Below are positions 39,070 to 49,692 of a stretch of 64,000 nucleotides of DNA, one piece after another. The translations under genes were made by a program, and so were the position numbers. Within the stretch, counting starts at the first letter, position 1. Every line of letters starts with the position of its first letter. Location: the NCBI GenBank assembly GCA_020152595.1, contig JAIGNY010003850.1, positions 27,501-91,500 on the forward strand. The letters are read 5' to 3'. Source of the DNA: Chiridota heheva (taxonomy: Eukaryota > Echinodermata > Holothuroidea > Apodida > Chiridotidae). Below the pieces are notes generated by a model. That model was not told the origin of the DNA. It saw only the letters and a program-made list of their open reading frames with translations, and made no database searches.

Positions 39070-39437
39070 GTGGGGGTTATCTACCTACTGTGGTGTAGCG
39101 GTTATAATACATGTCTACAGACCACGAGGTCCTGGGTTCAAGCCTGGGTTGGGTAGACACGCCAGTGCACCACAACTGGTTATCAAAGGCCATGGATATT
39201 GACTTGGTTGTCGATGTCATGTCCGTCCGTACGTCGTATCTGTTTTCTCGTCCGGGTCGTATTAAGCGTTTCGTGATAGCATTGTTACCGATGTCATGTC
39301 CGTCCGTACGTCGTATCTGTTTTCTCGTCCGGGTCGTATTAAGCGTTTCGTGATAGCATTGTTACTATCATAACTGATTACGCAGGTGACGACCCCGTCA
39401 TTGTAATTGTGTGTTCACTCGTCGTCGCGCGGTGGGA
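37984..39437 (+). mobile_element. Tandem array of tRNA-derived SINE units (about 5)
   Basis: Each full unit (starts about 37984, 38281, 38573 and 39078) begins with a tRNA-like head: a CTACCTACTGTGGTGTAGCG box A region and a CCCCGGGTTCAATCCTGGGG box B arm, closed by GGGTAGAC, which pairs with the 5' end. A roughly 170-bp body follows (CGTGGACATTGACTTGGTTG, CGTCGTACCTGTGTTCTCG, TATTAAGCGTTTCGTGATAG) with a (CT)n-CGCG tail. The unit at 38850-39070 lacks the head. The anticodon arm pairs poorly, so these are SINEs or a SINE-derived satellite and not tRNA genes. Related copies lie at 49498-49690 (+) and about 62125-62250 (-). The array ends about 740 bp upstream of the MINPP1-like start codon. 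Confidence 0.8.
39212..39365 (+). repeat. 77-bp direct duplication inside the last SINE unit
   Basis: The segment starting CGATGTCATGTCCGTCCGTA and ending GATAGCATTGTTAC occurs twice back to back (39212-39288 and 39289-39365) with almost no differences, so it is recent. Confidence 0.85.
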
Positions 39438-39439
39438 AT

Positions 39440-39815
39440 TTTTCAATGAGATATTAAGGAATAATCCGGTGAAATTTTGATTTATGTGATAGAGGACTAA
39501 TTAAAAAAAAAACCATACACTGGGAAAAACCATGTTGATATCTTGTTCTGCTGAGGAGTTATTGCACTTCCAACTGTTCAAAGATATCACCAGTGTATGG
39601 AAAAGTCACCTTGTTGTGTAAAGTGTATTGTCATAATTTTACATTCATGACAATTTTTACGTATTTCTTTTAATAGAATTACCGCTTTCTAAATTATTGG
39701 AATTTTTTGTTCAATTATTGAGTATGCACTAATTACTCATACAGATGCTTTGCGCATCTGCTTATGACATGTGCCTTACACTTTAAAGAAAATTAATATT
39801 TTTTGTTGAACTTAT
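39440..39815 (+). mobile_element. Half copy of foldback family 2
   Basis: Words TGATAGAGGACTAATTAAA, GATATCTTGTTCTG, GAGTTATTGCACTTC and CTTTCTAAATTATTGG occur in the same order as in 59755-60080. The inverted right half present in the second copy is missing here. Confidence 0.55.
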
Positions 39816-40116
39816 ACATCTGTACATAGCCTGCTAGCTAAAAGTACATTTTTTCACAAATTGTTTAAGCAGTGTGGTGATAAGTAGATTTACATAAAAG
39901 CGATTATATGTAGAAATACTTAAAGTCTTGCTTACTATGATATTAACCTAAGCTGTATTGTCATGTTGACCAATTCGGTACTCGAGTTTTTCACCTGCTC
40001 ATGTCTTTACATTAACTAATATTCCATAGTCAGGTCAGATAGGTGCGTTTCAATATTTTGACTTCTGTTTTTTAAGTGTTGGTGCAATCATCAAATATTA
40101 ATTAATTTCGCGATGT

Positions 40117-40155
40117 TATAAAGACGCAGTGCCTTGAATCACTGGTGTTCATTTT
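40117..40155 (+). promoter_or_regulatory. Core promoter: TATA box and initiator of the MINPP1-like gene
   Basis: TATAAAG lies at 40117-40123. A TTCATTTTC initiator-like word (A at 40151) lies about 34 bp downstream, and the ATG follows at 40180. Predicted from spacing only. The start codon has a good context (GAAAATGG). Confidence 0.5.
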
Positions 40156-40179
40156 CAAGAGTGTTAGACCCAGTTGAAA

Positions 40180-41028
40180 ATGGCGTTTTATTCAATAAAT
40201 TTAATTGTAGTTATCTTAATGTGTTTCTGCGTGAAATTCCCCGTGGCTACAGGGACTGGTCCATTATTCGCTACCAAAACTGGTTACGATATATCAATGG
40301 ATAGCACCGAAAGGCACATTAGAAATTTGAATTGACTGAACTGGCAAAAACCGTTCATGAATGGGATGACGTCAAAGGGTGTATTCCCAAAGGAGTGTAT
40401 GCTGTATATCGTCACGGTGCACGATATACCGGTGTCAAAAGTTCCGAGAGTTTTAAAAAGCTTATGGACAAAATTACAAATTTCAACTTAAATCCTCGTT
40501 TTGAATATTATAAAAATGAGACTTTCGTTGTGTCTAAGACTAAATCAGATCGACTTGCGGGTGCGGGAATTGAAGAGATGCACAGCTTAGGAAGTAGACT
40601 TAAATCTAGATATTCTCCTCTCATGACTTTTAAAGAATCCACATTTCTGAAGCATTTTGGTTTCCAAAGCGTTGATATGATTCGCACAAGATCAAGTGCC
40701 GAAAGTTACATCGAAGGGATGGTAGGGCCCGATCGTCAATGTAAGTTTGGATCCTTAGCGAATAATACAATGTCAGTGTCGTGTGTAGGGAAAGGATACC
40801 CTCAGGACCCTCAGGAGGACGGCGAGATATACGTCAGAAAGCTAAGTGAAGATCGCTTACTATGGGCCTGTGAAGTCTGTGAACGGTGGCTGAAAGATGT
40901 TGAAGATGACCATAAACGGTCTCTTCATCATTTTTTTGTTTTCCTTTACGGACCTACGGTGCGTAATGTTCTGGTTAACGTGCGGAGGCGACTAGGGAAC
41001 GGAGATGAAGATTTTCCTTTAACTTTGG
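40180..41028 (+). CDS. MINPP1: MINPP1-like exon 1 (signal peptide to RHG half)
   Basis: Starts at ATG 40180 and stays open until a TGA at 40333. The homologous frame resumes from about 40332 and is open to the donor GGTAATATG at 41029. The exon ends in phase 1 (ACT TTG G). The shared alignment with the minus-strand copy supports the start codon and the frame on both sides of the break. Confidence 0.85.
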
Positions 41029-44000
41029 GTAATATGAGTATTTTATGTTCTTATTTTGTTATACTTTGAATAAATTTTAACGGTAGAGTTGGCCAAGGAC
41101 CTAGCCAATGGGGGTGCACATCACAGATGTTCCTAGCGTTATGCTTACTAGTATATATATAAAGAAAGGTAGGACTCTTTCTAACGCGACTTTCGAACCG
41201 TATATGAAAATTCCTTTTTTTTGACCCCTCGCGAATCTTAATTACACTTTTTTACGCTACTCACACTTGCTGGAGACTCCCTTCTTCGTGTATAAGCTAC
41301 GGTATTTGTTAGGGTTTTTTCCAATAAGATGTACAAACAATGGATATTCTACCAAATTACCGTCAAGACAGTCTATCCGCCCAACAATTTGCTGCAAACT
41401 AAAGAAACGTTGCGATGACGTCATGAAGAAGCAGCTTTTCATTGACGTCATCGCAAGGTTTCTTTAGTTTGCAGCAAATTGTTGGGCGGATAGACTGTCT
41501 TGACGGTAATTTGATAGAAAATGCATCGTTTGTACATCGGTACATCTAATCGGAAAATAATTAACAAATACCGTGGTATATACACGAAGAAGGGAGTCTC
41601 CAGCAAATGTGGGTAGAGTAAAATAGTGTAATTAAGATTCGCGAGTGGTCAAAAAAAAAAAAGAATTTTCATATACGGCTCGAAATTCGCGTTAGAAAGA
41701 GTCCTATACTAGTAAGCATAACGCTAGGAACACCTGTGGTGCACATTCCCCCTTGTCTCAAAAAAAAAAAAATAGTCACACAAAAAGAAAGAAAAAGACA
41801 AGATAAATCATAGGTATTAAAGCAGTAAAGTGTTACATTGGTGAAATCTATTTCACTACAGTTTGAGCAATTACTTTATTTTGGGACAATTTTCTTCAAT
41901 TTTCGGAAACGTTTCTTTAATTTTCGTGAAATTTATTGCATTTTCGGGGAATTTTCGGGATTTTTTTTTTTTTTTGGACAATTTTCTGCAATTTTGGGAA
42001 ATATTTTCAATTTTCAGGAAATTTCGTTCATTTTCGGAGAATTTTCTTCAATTTCTAGAAAATATTGCTAATTTTGTCTATAATTCAGCTAGATTGTTCT
42101 TTAGTTTTACCTATTTTTTCTTTAGGTTTACCTAATATTTTGATTTGATGTTAATAGTTTCCAAATTTTATCCTGCCAAGTATTCAGCCGGGAAGGTAAA
42201 ATCTTCCTACGCCTCTGGTTACATTCCAAAATCGTGTGGTTAATGGCACCATTGGTAACGTTTAAAGAAAAGTGTAATATTTTATCACAGCTGTCTTCCA
42301 AATGTGCGCCTCCCCCCCTCCCCTTAGAATCGAATCGTCAGATCTGCTACGTGGCGTAGTACCGGTAACAAAACTTCAACCCAACGAAATACATCCCTGT
42401 AAACGTATTGTTACTATATGATAACACTGAATGTTTCTTTCAGTTTTTGTTGTAAATAATGTTCTTCATTCAAAGTAATCTACACTGTGGCTGACTAGAG
42501 ACTATTGAAATTAGTGTAAATTGGGATGTGGAAGAATATTTGCCGATTTTTCTAGTTCAGTTGTATTGACTTGACTCAAGACTTAAACAAAGATGCACTC
42601 AGTGTATTAACTTACACTTTGATAGAAGTTGAGAACATTTTTTTCCCCCATACCTGCATGGTGTATACGGGGGTATATAATTGTAGGTTAATAAGATGCA
42701 AATTTATGCAAATTAGGGTTTGAATATTCAGTATGTTGGAAAATTCTAATTTGCATATGCAATTGCCCGTTCGTTGAGTAATTAGCGGGCCACTTGCATA
42801 TGCAAATGAGCCTTGTCAGTCGATCAGAAACATCTATGTTTATTAGAGACAAATTACCGGGCAGTAGAGGTGATAGAATTCCCATTAAATGTTGCTGCTA
42901 ATCGAAAAATCTTCTGCAATATTTGGGAAATGTTGCCAAACTTTCAATGATTTTAACAAATTTCCCATAATGTTACCAACTTTACTCTAAACATTTCCCA
43001 ATTTGACCTCCCAACCGGGAAGTAAGCATACAAAGTATCAGTTTTTCCAGGAAAATTTAATTCATTTCGAGCAATTGTCTTTTAATTGTCGGTAAATTTC
43101 TTCCATTCTCGGGAATTTGTCGTCGATTTTCGGAAAATAGGAAATGTCAAATTCTTCAAAAATTGTCAATAATTTCAACAATTTTTCTTCAGTTTTTCCA
43201 ATTTCTTTTCAATTTATGTCACATGTCCAAGTTTAACCTCCCAAACAGGAAGAAAGTATACAACCGAGGTGAAATCTTCTCAGGTGCCAGCTCCCTCAAA
43301 AAAGTTCCTCATTTTGAGCAATTTCTTTCCTTTTCAGGCAATTTTTGGCAATTTTTTTGAATTTTTTTTAAAAGATACTACCGTCAATTTTCGGAAACTT
43401 TTCTTCAAGTCTTCAAAAATGTCCAATAATTTTTTTCTTTTCAATTTTATGTTAATGATTTCTCAATTAAACCTCTCAAATGGGTAAAAGGCATCCAGCC
43501 GGAAAGGTGAAATGGGATGTATCGTATTTTCAGGCCATCGGTAAATCTTATAATTTACACCCTGTCAAAATGGTCTACTAACGCGCCTGTCCCGTCACCC
43601 CCACCCCCTCCCTCCCTTCTTTCAATGTTGCTATAAAACCAACCAATTTGATTTGTTATTTCCATCCGTCCCATTTAAAGATATCCTCCAAATATATGTT
43701 ATTTGGCAGCCTTAAGTTAGATCATTCTTGCCCCGTATATTAATTCATAATTAAGTCATCACAGGGGCGGAGTGCGTTCAAAATATCTGGGGGCTTATGA
43801 GATCAGTTGACATGTGATAACAATATTTTCGGGGGAGGGAGAGCTAATTAGGTCAAAGTATAACGTAATAACACATGTTCACCTAAAATTGAAACCCCAG
43901 CACTCCCCCCCCCCCTTTACCCCGCTCCGCCGCCCCTGCATCAAAAATATCCCACCCTTGACAGCTTGAACCATATATGTCTACTTTTACAGAGAATTAG

Positions 44001-47000
44001 TTCAAGATTGCGAATTTTACATTTTGTTTTAATTTGCCCCGACATGAATACTGATGAAGTCGGCATGCTATATGGGACCATCTATTATCCTTACTTTTAC
44101 CAACATCATCATAACAAGTTTGATTTCAATCTGACATGTGGAAATATGAGCATTAGCCACAATTTTACAGTTAAACAGTTTTACATGTCTTTTTCATTAA
44201 TACACATAATATCACCGCCAAAATAATGTTTCATAAACGGACCAGGAAACATCCATATACCAAGTATGACATAATTACACTACGCCACTATTGAGATGTC
44301 ATCAACTTATTAAAGCTCTATGGGCAAGTACACACATTTTTCTGTTCAACCATGTACATTAAAAAACATAAATTATGAGTTTTTAGGAGTGCTAGACCGA
44401 AAAGTGAGGGCAAAGGTCACTTAAATATGCATATTAACCTGAAATGACTATACCGTTGCGTGCTAGATAATCATTACAATTTTGGGGACCAATCAAAAAT
44501 ACGCTCTTCTCAAAGTTTGAACATTGTTTTTGTATATATTGTTTTTGCGAATTTTACAGACCTATACAGATCGATAAACTTTATGCCTCCATAACCGACA
44601 GTCGATGTGAGGGCAAAGGTCACTTGACTATTCATATTAACCTGAAAATAATTATACTGTTGCGTGCTAGATAATCATTCGATTTTGGGGACATATTAAA
44701 AATACGCCCTTCTCAAAGTTTTAACATTTTTTAAAATATATTTTGGAAAAATCTAATGTATGAAGAGAAAAACACCTCAAAATGCTTTTGTTTTGCTTTG
44801 CATTCTCCACTTTCAGATTGGTTGGGTGTATGATGATAAAGATCAGACCCTCTTGATCAGAATGATCTTCCCATTTCCAAAGAGAAATGACAGAGAGTTG
44901 AAAAACAATGGATTTACGTTTGAAAATATACAGTTCATACATCACAAGAGTAACACACAAATTTGCATACTTGTCCATATTTGCAAAAAATCTTCAAAAA
45001 GATTAAAAATTACTAATTTCTAACGGATTTTGATGAATTATTTTGCCTTCAATGTGTTTAGAGGATTTTAAATCAATTTAGCTAATGTTGCCTCTACCTG
45101 TCCATATACAGTATCTTTAACAGAATTGAATATTTAGCTCCGCCTGCTAATTACTATTCATGACTTCGTCCCAAATATGGAACGCCAAAACGTTTGTTAT
45201 ACTTGTTCCTTAACCAGTGGCGGCGCTATACGGGGACATTTGCCCCGCACGAGATCGCATTGTCTCCACTTGCGCTCCAGAAAAATTTGTGAAGTGACAA
45301 TATTTTGTCAGATTCATAGGCTTTTGCCCCTCGCTTGTCCCCCATGAACAAAATCCTGGTGCCTCCACTGTCCTCAAAAGGTGTTTCATCAGGGATTGTA
45401 ACTCGCGTCTTTAATAGACTGAATTGCTGTTAATTTTAGAAACATGCTATCATTTTATTCGTAAAACCAAAGGTTCTAAAAGAATTCGATAGCCGAAATA
45501 CAATTGAGAACAAGATTTGTTTTAAAATAGATGAGTCTGAAAATTGATTAATAACATAAACAGTCTATCGCCATTTAGAAAATCTATCGCGAATAAAATG
45601 TGGCGTCGTTCATTTGATTACAAAATGATAAACGTTTACTGATTGGCCTAACAGAATAACGGTAGATCATCGTTTTTCGAACAATCAAAACACACTACTT
45701 TAATTCTTATTTACCCCCACGCAAGGACGCCTACATCGCGGAACAAGGAGGCGATCACCCCTGTCCTTCACCATATAGGGGCGTGCACGAAGGAAAGAAG
45801 CGCCCTGATTCACGGGACAAGGGGACCAGAATTGATCTTCCTTTAAAGTTATCTTTTTATTAAAGGCGTTGCTTACTAATAATTTTCCATGTTTCCAAAG
45901 TTACGTCATCATGAGTTTCTCCCTACCCCTCCCATAACCTCCCCTACCTCCCTTTCCCTCACTCTCCCCTCCTGTCGGTAGCGGACTGGCAGATTAAAGC
46001 AGGTCGAGAAACACAAAGCAGGTCAGGCCATTTTACGGACAGAGGATTTGGGCTCATATTGTCATAGTGGCCTAGCTTGGTTTTGGCCTTAATTATTTAT
46101 CTATTTAATTTTTACAAGCCAATTTTGGGGATTTTGGACTTTGGATTTGGCCATCGGGAGAGTCCCGAATCTCCCGACTACGACTCCTCCCCTGTCCTTT
46201 GCACTTTAAAAAAGATAACTGGTTTTTAACATTTTGTCTTGCAGATGACCTCCGGCTGATAGATATGATGTGTGGAACAGAGAAAGCGCTACATAAGCCA
46301 CCAATTGGATGTGATATACTTAACACTTTGGAAAAGCGTGTAATGGAATATTTGCAGGACTTGTTTGTGTACTACAGATCTGGATATGGTCATGAAATCA
46401 GTTACAGACCTAACTGTCTTTTGGTAAATAATATGACGTCATACCTCCAAAAGCTTGCCGCTGGCGAAAAGTAAGTATTGAAGTGAAATGATCATTTTAG
46501 TGGTCAAGCAAGTATATATAATATGAGAGAGAACTTTAGAAGAAACAAAATGGTGAAGAAATGGTTCAAAAGTTTTCTTTGTACAAATGACTGGTGTAGT
46601 AAGTCTACTATGGAAGGTTGGCGCCCTTATCCTCGCATTCTTAACAATTGTTAATGTATTTTAATGAAAATATATTTACTTTTTTCCTATTTCAATTATT
46701 TTTCCTCAAACTTTCTTTAGGTGGTAAATTATAATTATCTTTACAAGATTCTGTTTTGCTACTTTCCTAACATATCCAATGGTTTTTAATCCACAAAATC
46801 GAAGGACAAAATATGATAGAATACTGAAAGACTTTGAGGAATCTCATGAGGTTATGACATCACAACTGATTTCAGTCGTTTCTACCGAATAACGGAAAAA
46901 ATAATTTTGAATGCTTTCTTCACCATTTTGTTTTTTTGAATGAAGTCTTCTTTCATATAAAATGGACTTACAAATACATTTTTTCTCCAAACACTCTTCA

Positions 47001-48134
47001 CGTGTTAGTTATGATTAACTTACTAGATTATGTTTTACTGTTTTCCTGACATTTCCAATGGTTCTTAAGGTACAAGATCTCAAGAAAAGTACACATAAAG
47101 AGTTTGAGGAATGTGAGGATGTGACATCACAACTAGTCTGATTTCAGTCTTTTCAAAAGAGACACATCTTTAAACTTGAATATCTCTTTAACGGAATAAG
47201 GTATTTAAATGGTTCCAACACACACCATTTAGTTTCTTTTAAAGTCTTTCTGATATATGAATATAAGATGGGACTTGTTTGACCACTGATCCCTTGATAT
47301 GTTAAATGCGCCAATGCATCAATGATTGAAACTGTTATGTGGCAACCTGAGGGGTGGATTTCAGACCAACATTTGATAATACATTCTAAAGGTCGACTTG
47401 AATCCCCAACTCCGATGTTTTATTTTTTATTACTACAAGTTGACGTCCAACGTCATAGTAATGTTGTACACCCACTTTTGGATGTTCAAATGTTGCCAGA
47501 TTTTACCTAAATTTCTAATAACTTGACCAATTTGTCCTTCCCATTTTCAATTTTATGTTCAGAATTTCCAAATTTTACTTTCCAACCAGGGAACAAGTCA
47601 TGGAACCGGAAGTGAACTTACTGCTTCATACGCCTCTGCCAACGCCCATCTAGACTCTATCGAGTAGGCCAGAATATAGCAACATGCATGTAATCTCCTT
47701 CATTGATTTAAGTAGTAACACAAATGGATGAGATATTATTTGTTCATCTTCACAGCCTTCCAAATGGTGTTTTCAAATTCATCAAATCTGAAGGCATTGT
47801 GGGATTGCTCAGTGTTCTCGGTCTCTATCACCCAGCGGAGGCACCAACGGCAGATAATTACCCGCTTGACCATTACTGGGTATTTCGGATTGGGCGCATG
47901 GCACCCTTCGCTGGTAATTTAGCGGCAGCTCTGTTCGAATGCGAGTCGACTGAGACATCCAATCAGCACCCGGGAGACGCGTCAAAGATCTATAAAGTTT
48001 TGATCACACACAATGAACAACCAATCAAACTTGGTCCATGCAATACCTTTTTTTGCCCATTTGAGGTTATCATACCTTATATTAATAGTAGGGCAAATCC
48101 ATGCAATTTCGACGCTATGTGTGATTTAAAATAG
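40180..48134 (+). CDS. MINPP1: Multiple inositol polyphosphate phosphatase-like protein (MINPP1 family), 3 exons, frameshift in exon 1
   Basis: Histidine acid phosphatase clan. Known members hydrolyse phytate and other inositol polyphosphates in the ER/secretory pathway or outside the cell. Exons 40180-41028, 46245-46470 and 47756-48134 join in phases 1 and 2 to about 484 residues once the single missing base is allowed for; human MINPP1 is about 487. Visible features: hydrophobic signal peptide (residues 3-23), YRHGARYTG at about residue 80 (nucleophile His), a downstream Arg in IRTRSSAES, a conserved GPTVRNVLVNVRRRLG segment, and an exon 2 segment aligning with the family (EYLQDLFVYYRSGYG). 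The His-Ala-Glu motif expected in exon 3 reads FIKSEG: Glu is kept, His and Ala are not. RHGxRxP has Thr for Pro. The end CDLK is not an ER-retention signal. The frame breaks between 40334 and 40335: the paralogue reads AAGTGGACT where this copy reads AATTGACT. This is either a sequencing error or an inactivating deletion. A second, decayed copy lies inverted at 51980-53309. Confidence 0.85.
41109..41753. mobile_element. 645-bp near-perfect palindrome (foldback MITE)
   Basis: The two halves mirror each other from GGGGGTGCACATCACAG / its complement at the ends, through GGAGACTCCCTTCTTCGTGT, GACAGTCTATCCGCCCAACA and GCGATGACGTCATGAAGA, to a centre at about 41432 with essentially no loop. Mismatches are scattered and few. 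No open frame encodes a transposase. It lies within intron 1 of the MINPP1-like gene. Confidence 0.9.
41830..42225 (-). repeat. AAAATTG-rich dispersed element in intron 1
   Basis: Repeated CAATTTTCGGAAA / TTCAATTTTCGG words end in ATCTTCCTACGCCTCTGG. That is the reverse complement of the GGCGTAGGAAGAT end seen at 61028. Confidence 0.6.
42690..42815. promoter_or_regulatory. Cluster of ATGCAAAT octamer-type sites
   Basis: ATGCAAAT or its reverse complement ATTTGCAT occurs four times in about 120 bp (near 42693, 42702, 42749 and 42801), partly as TGCATATGCAA palindromes. ATGCAAAT is the known POU/Oct core site. Function is untested and it may be part of a repeat. Confidence 0.35.
42890..43510 (-). 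repeat. AAAATTG-rich dispersed element, second intronic copy
   Basis: CAATTTTCGGAAAAT and TTTCAATTTATGTCAC words and repeated CCTCCCAACCGGGAAG/CCTCCCAAACAGGAAG segments suggest several fused or duplicated copies. Confidence 0.5.
44400..44721 (+). repeat. Direct duplication of about 112 bp, 202 bp apart
   Basis: Both copies (44406-44517 and 44608-44721) share TGAGGGCAAAGGTCACTT, GTTGCGTGCTAGATAATCAT and CTTCTCAAAGTTT, with roughly 80-85% identity by eye. Confidence 0.75.
45215..45370. mobile_element. hAT-like MITE
   Basis: The ends CAGTGGCGGCGC and CAGTGGAGGCAC (minus strand) are inverted. Flanking octamers TCCTTAAC and TCCTCAAA resemble a degraded 8-bp target duplication, as made by hAT transposases. 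156 bp, non-coding. Confidence 0.6.
46245..46470 (+). CDS. MINPP1: MINPP1-like exon 2
   Basis: Acceptor GTCTTGCAG and consensus donor GTAAGT. Entered in phase 1 and left in phase 2. The product segment starts DDLRLIDMMCG and contains EYLQDLFVYYRSGYG, aligning without gaps to the corresponding exon of vertebrate MINPP1 (EYLNDLKQYWKRGYG). Confidence 0.9.
46495..47290. mobile_element. Foldback-family copies filling most of intron 2
   Basis: Starts with TAGTGGTCAAGCAAG in the plus orientation. A loop segment follows (GACTGGTGTAGTAAGTCTAC, also at about 61518). The minus-oriented half then contains CACAACTGATTTCAGTCG and CTTCACCATTTTG. A second minus-oriented half copy runs 47000-47290 and ends in TTGTTTGACCACTGATCCCTT. 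Confidence 0.75.
47480..47645 (-). repeat. Fragment of the GCGTAGG / AAAATTG element
   Basis: TTGCCAGATTTTACC and ATTTTCAATTTTATG words, CTTTCCAACCAGGGAAC, then TACGCCTCTGCC. Same order as the right part of 41830-42225. Confidence 0.4.
47756..48134 (+). CDS. MINPP1: MINPP1-like exon 3 (C-terminal, with altered HAE motif)
   Basis: Acceptor CATCTTCACAG. The frame is entered in phase 2 and closed by TAG at 48132-48134. It aligns with the family C-terminus: FKFIKSEGIVGLLSVLGLY against the FGHAE-LL-LLSLMGYF block, then MAPFAGNLAAALFECE, then a NEQPIKL segment. His of the HAE triad is Lys here; the Glu remains. Four cysteines lie in the tail. Confidence 0.9.
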
Positions 48135-48350
48135 AAGAAACTTTAGCGGACCTAGAGAATATGAACATTCCGTCAACATTTTAGACAGTGCCCTTACCCG
48201 CTTTACATGATTGAACAGTTGGACGTAATTTTGTGTTTGAATCGTATAGCATATATATTACTAGGTATAGAGTAGGGCCACCGAGAATCGCAACGCCTCG
48301 GGAAAACTAACATTTGGGGCTCAAAGTCGGACAATTTGAAAGAGCGGAAG

Positions 48351-48356
48351 AATAAA
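48351..48356 (+). terminator. Polyadenylation signal of the MINPP1-like gene
   Basis: AATAAA about 217 bp after the stop codon, the first canonical hexamer downstream. Confidence 0.5.
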
Positions 48357-48841
48357 AAAATTAAGCTTTTTCAGTCCAATTTATACCGTTTTCCCCATTG
48401 TATACTGTTGTAAAGCATAGGTTATCACCTATTTTTGCCCCTGCGGTTATGTTTTTATGGTCATTTTACTTTTGTGGCCCCCAATATATACCAAAAAACA
48501 TTTGAGGGCCTTTGGGAAACTTGGCCTCGCGTAACTTGTCCATGACCCCTTCCCCGTAGGGGAAGGGAGGGGGGGGGGCACTTCATACTAAAAGTGGTAG
48601 GGGAGTGCAGCTTACCAACCGAAAAAACATACCCGCAGTATGACAGATTTTTGGTAACTGCAATATGAAATTATACAATTTTGATAACCGCAGTATGAAA
48701 GAAGTCAATTTTGATATCTGCAGTATGAGTATACAACGAGAATATTGTAAAAATGGACCAGAAGTACCAGTAACACAGTAAAACCTCAATTTTTGGGACC
48801 TACACTACGAAAATGATTTTTTTTTTAAATCAGTACAATTT

Positions 48842-49497
<656 letters not shown>

Positions 49498-49692
49498 TGG
49501 GTAGACACGCCAGTTATCAAAGGTCGTGGACATTGACTTGGTTGTCGATGTTATGTCTGTCCGTACGTCGTACCTGTGTTCTCGTCCGGGTCGTATTAAG
49601 CGTTTCGTGATAGCATTGTTATTATTATAACCAAATACGCAGGCGACGACCCCGTCATTGTAATTGTGTGTTCACTCGTCGTCGTCGTCGTC
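49498..49692 (+). mobile_element. Headless copy of the tandem-array SINE
   Basis: Begins GGGTAGACACGCCAG directly after (AAT)n and continues CGTGGACATTGACTTGGTTG to a GTCGTCGTCGTCG tail. Closely matches the bodies at 37984-39437 but lacks the tRNA-like head. Confidence 0.85.

Larger units (their letters stand above)
41029..46244 (+). other. MINPP1-like intron 1 (5.2 kb)
   Basis: Bounded by GT at 41029 and a CTTGCAG acceptor ending at 46244. It contains a 645-bp palindrome (41109-41753), two AAAATTG-rich element copies (41830-42225, 42890-43510), an octamer-motif cluster (42690-42815), a 202-bp-spaced duplication (44400-44721) and a hAT-like MITE (45215-45370). A frame at 43966-44226 has an acceptor-like start but is not needed for an intact alignment and is not treated as an exon. 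Confidence 0.75.

Noticed and set aside
38771-39353. 75- and 80-codon plus frames with SKAVDIDLVVDVMSVRTSYL
   Set aside because: Translation of the SINE body in two array units. Similarity reflects the repeat.
43966-44226. Possible extra MINPP1 exon (CPDMNTDEVGMLYGTIYY)
   Set aside because: It superficially resembles the family block after exon 1, but exon 1 joins directly to 46245 in phase 1 and gives a gap-free alignment. No good donor was found.
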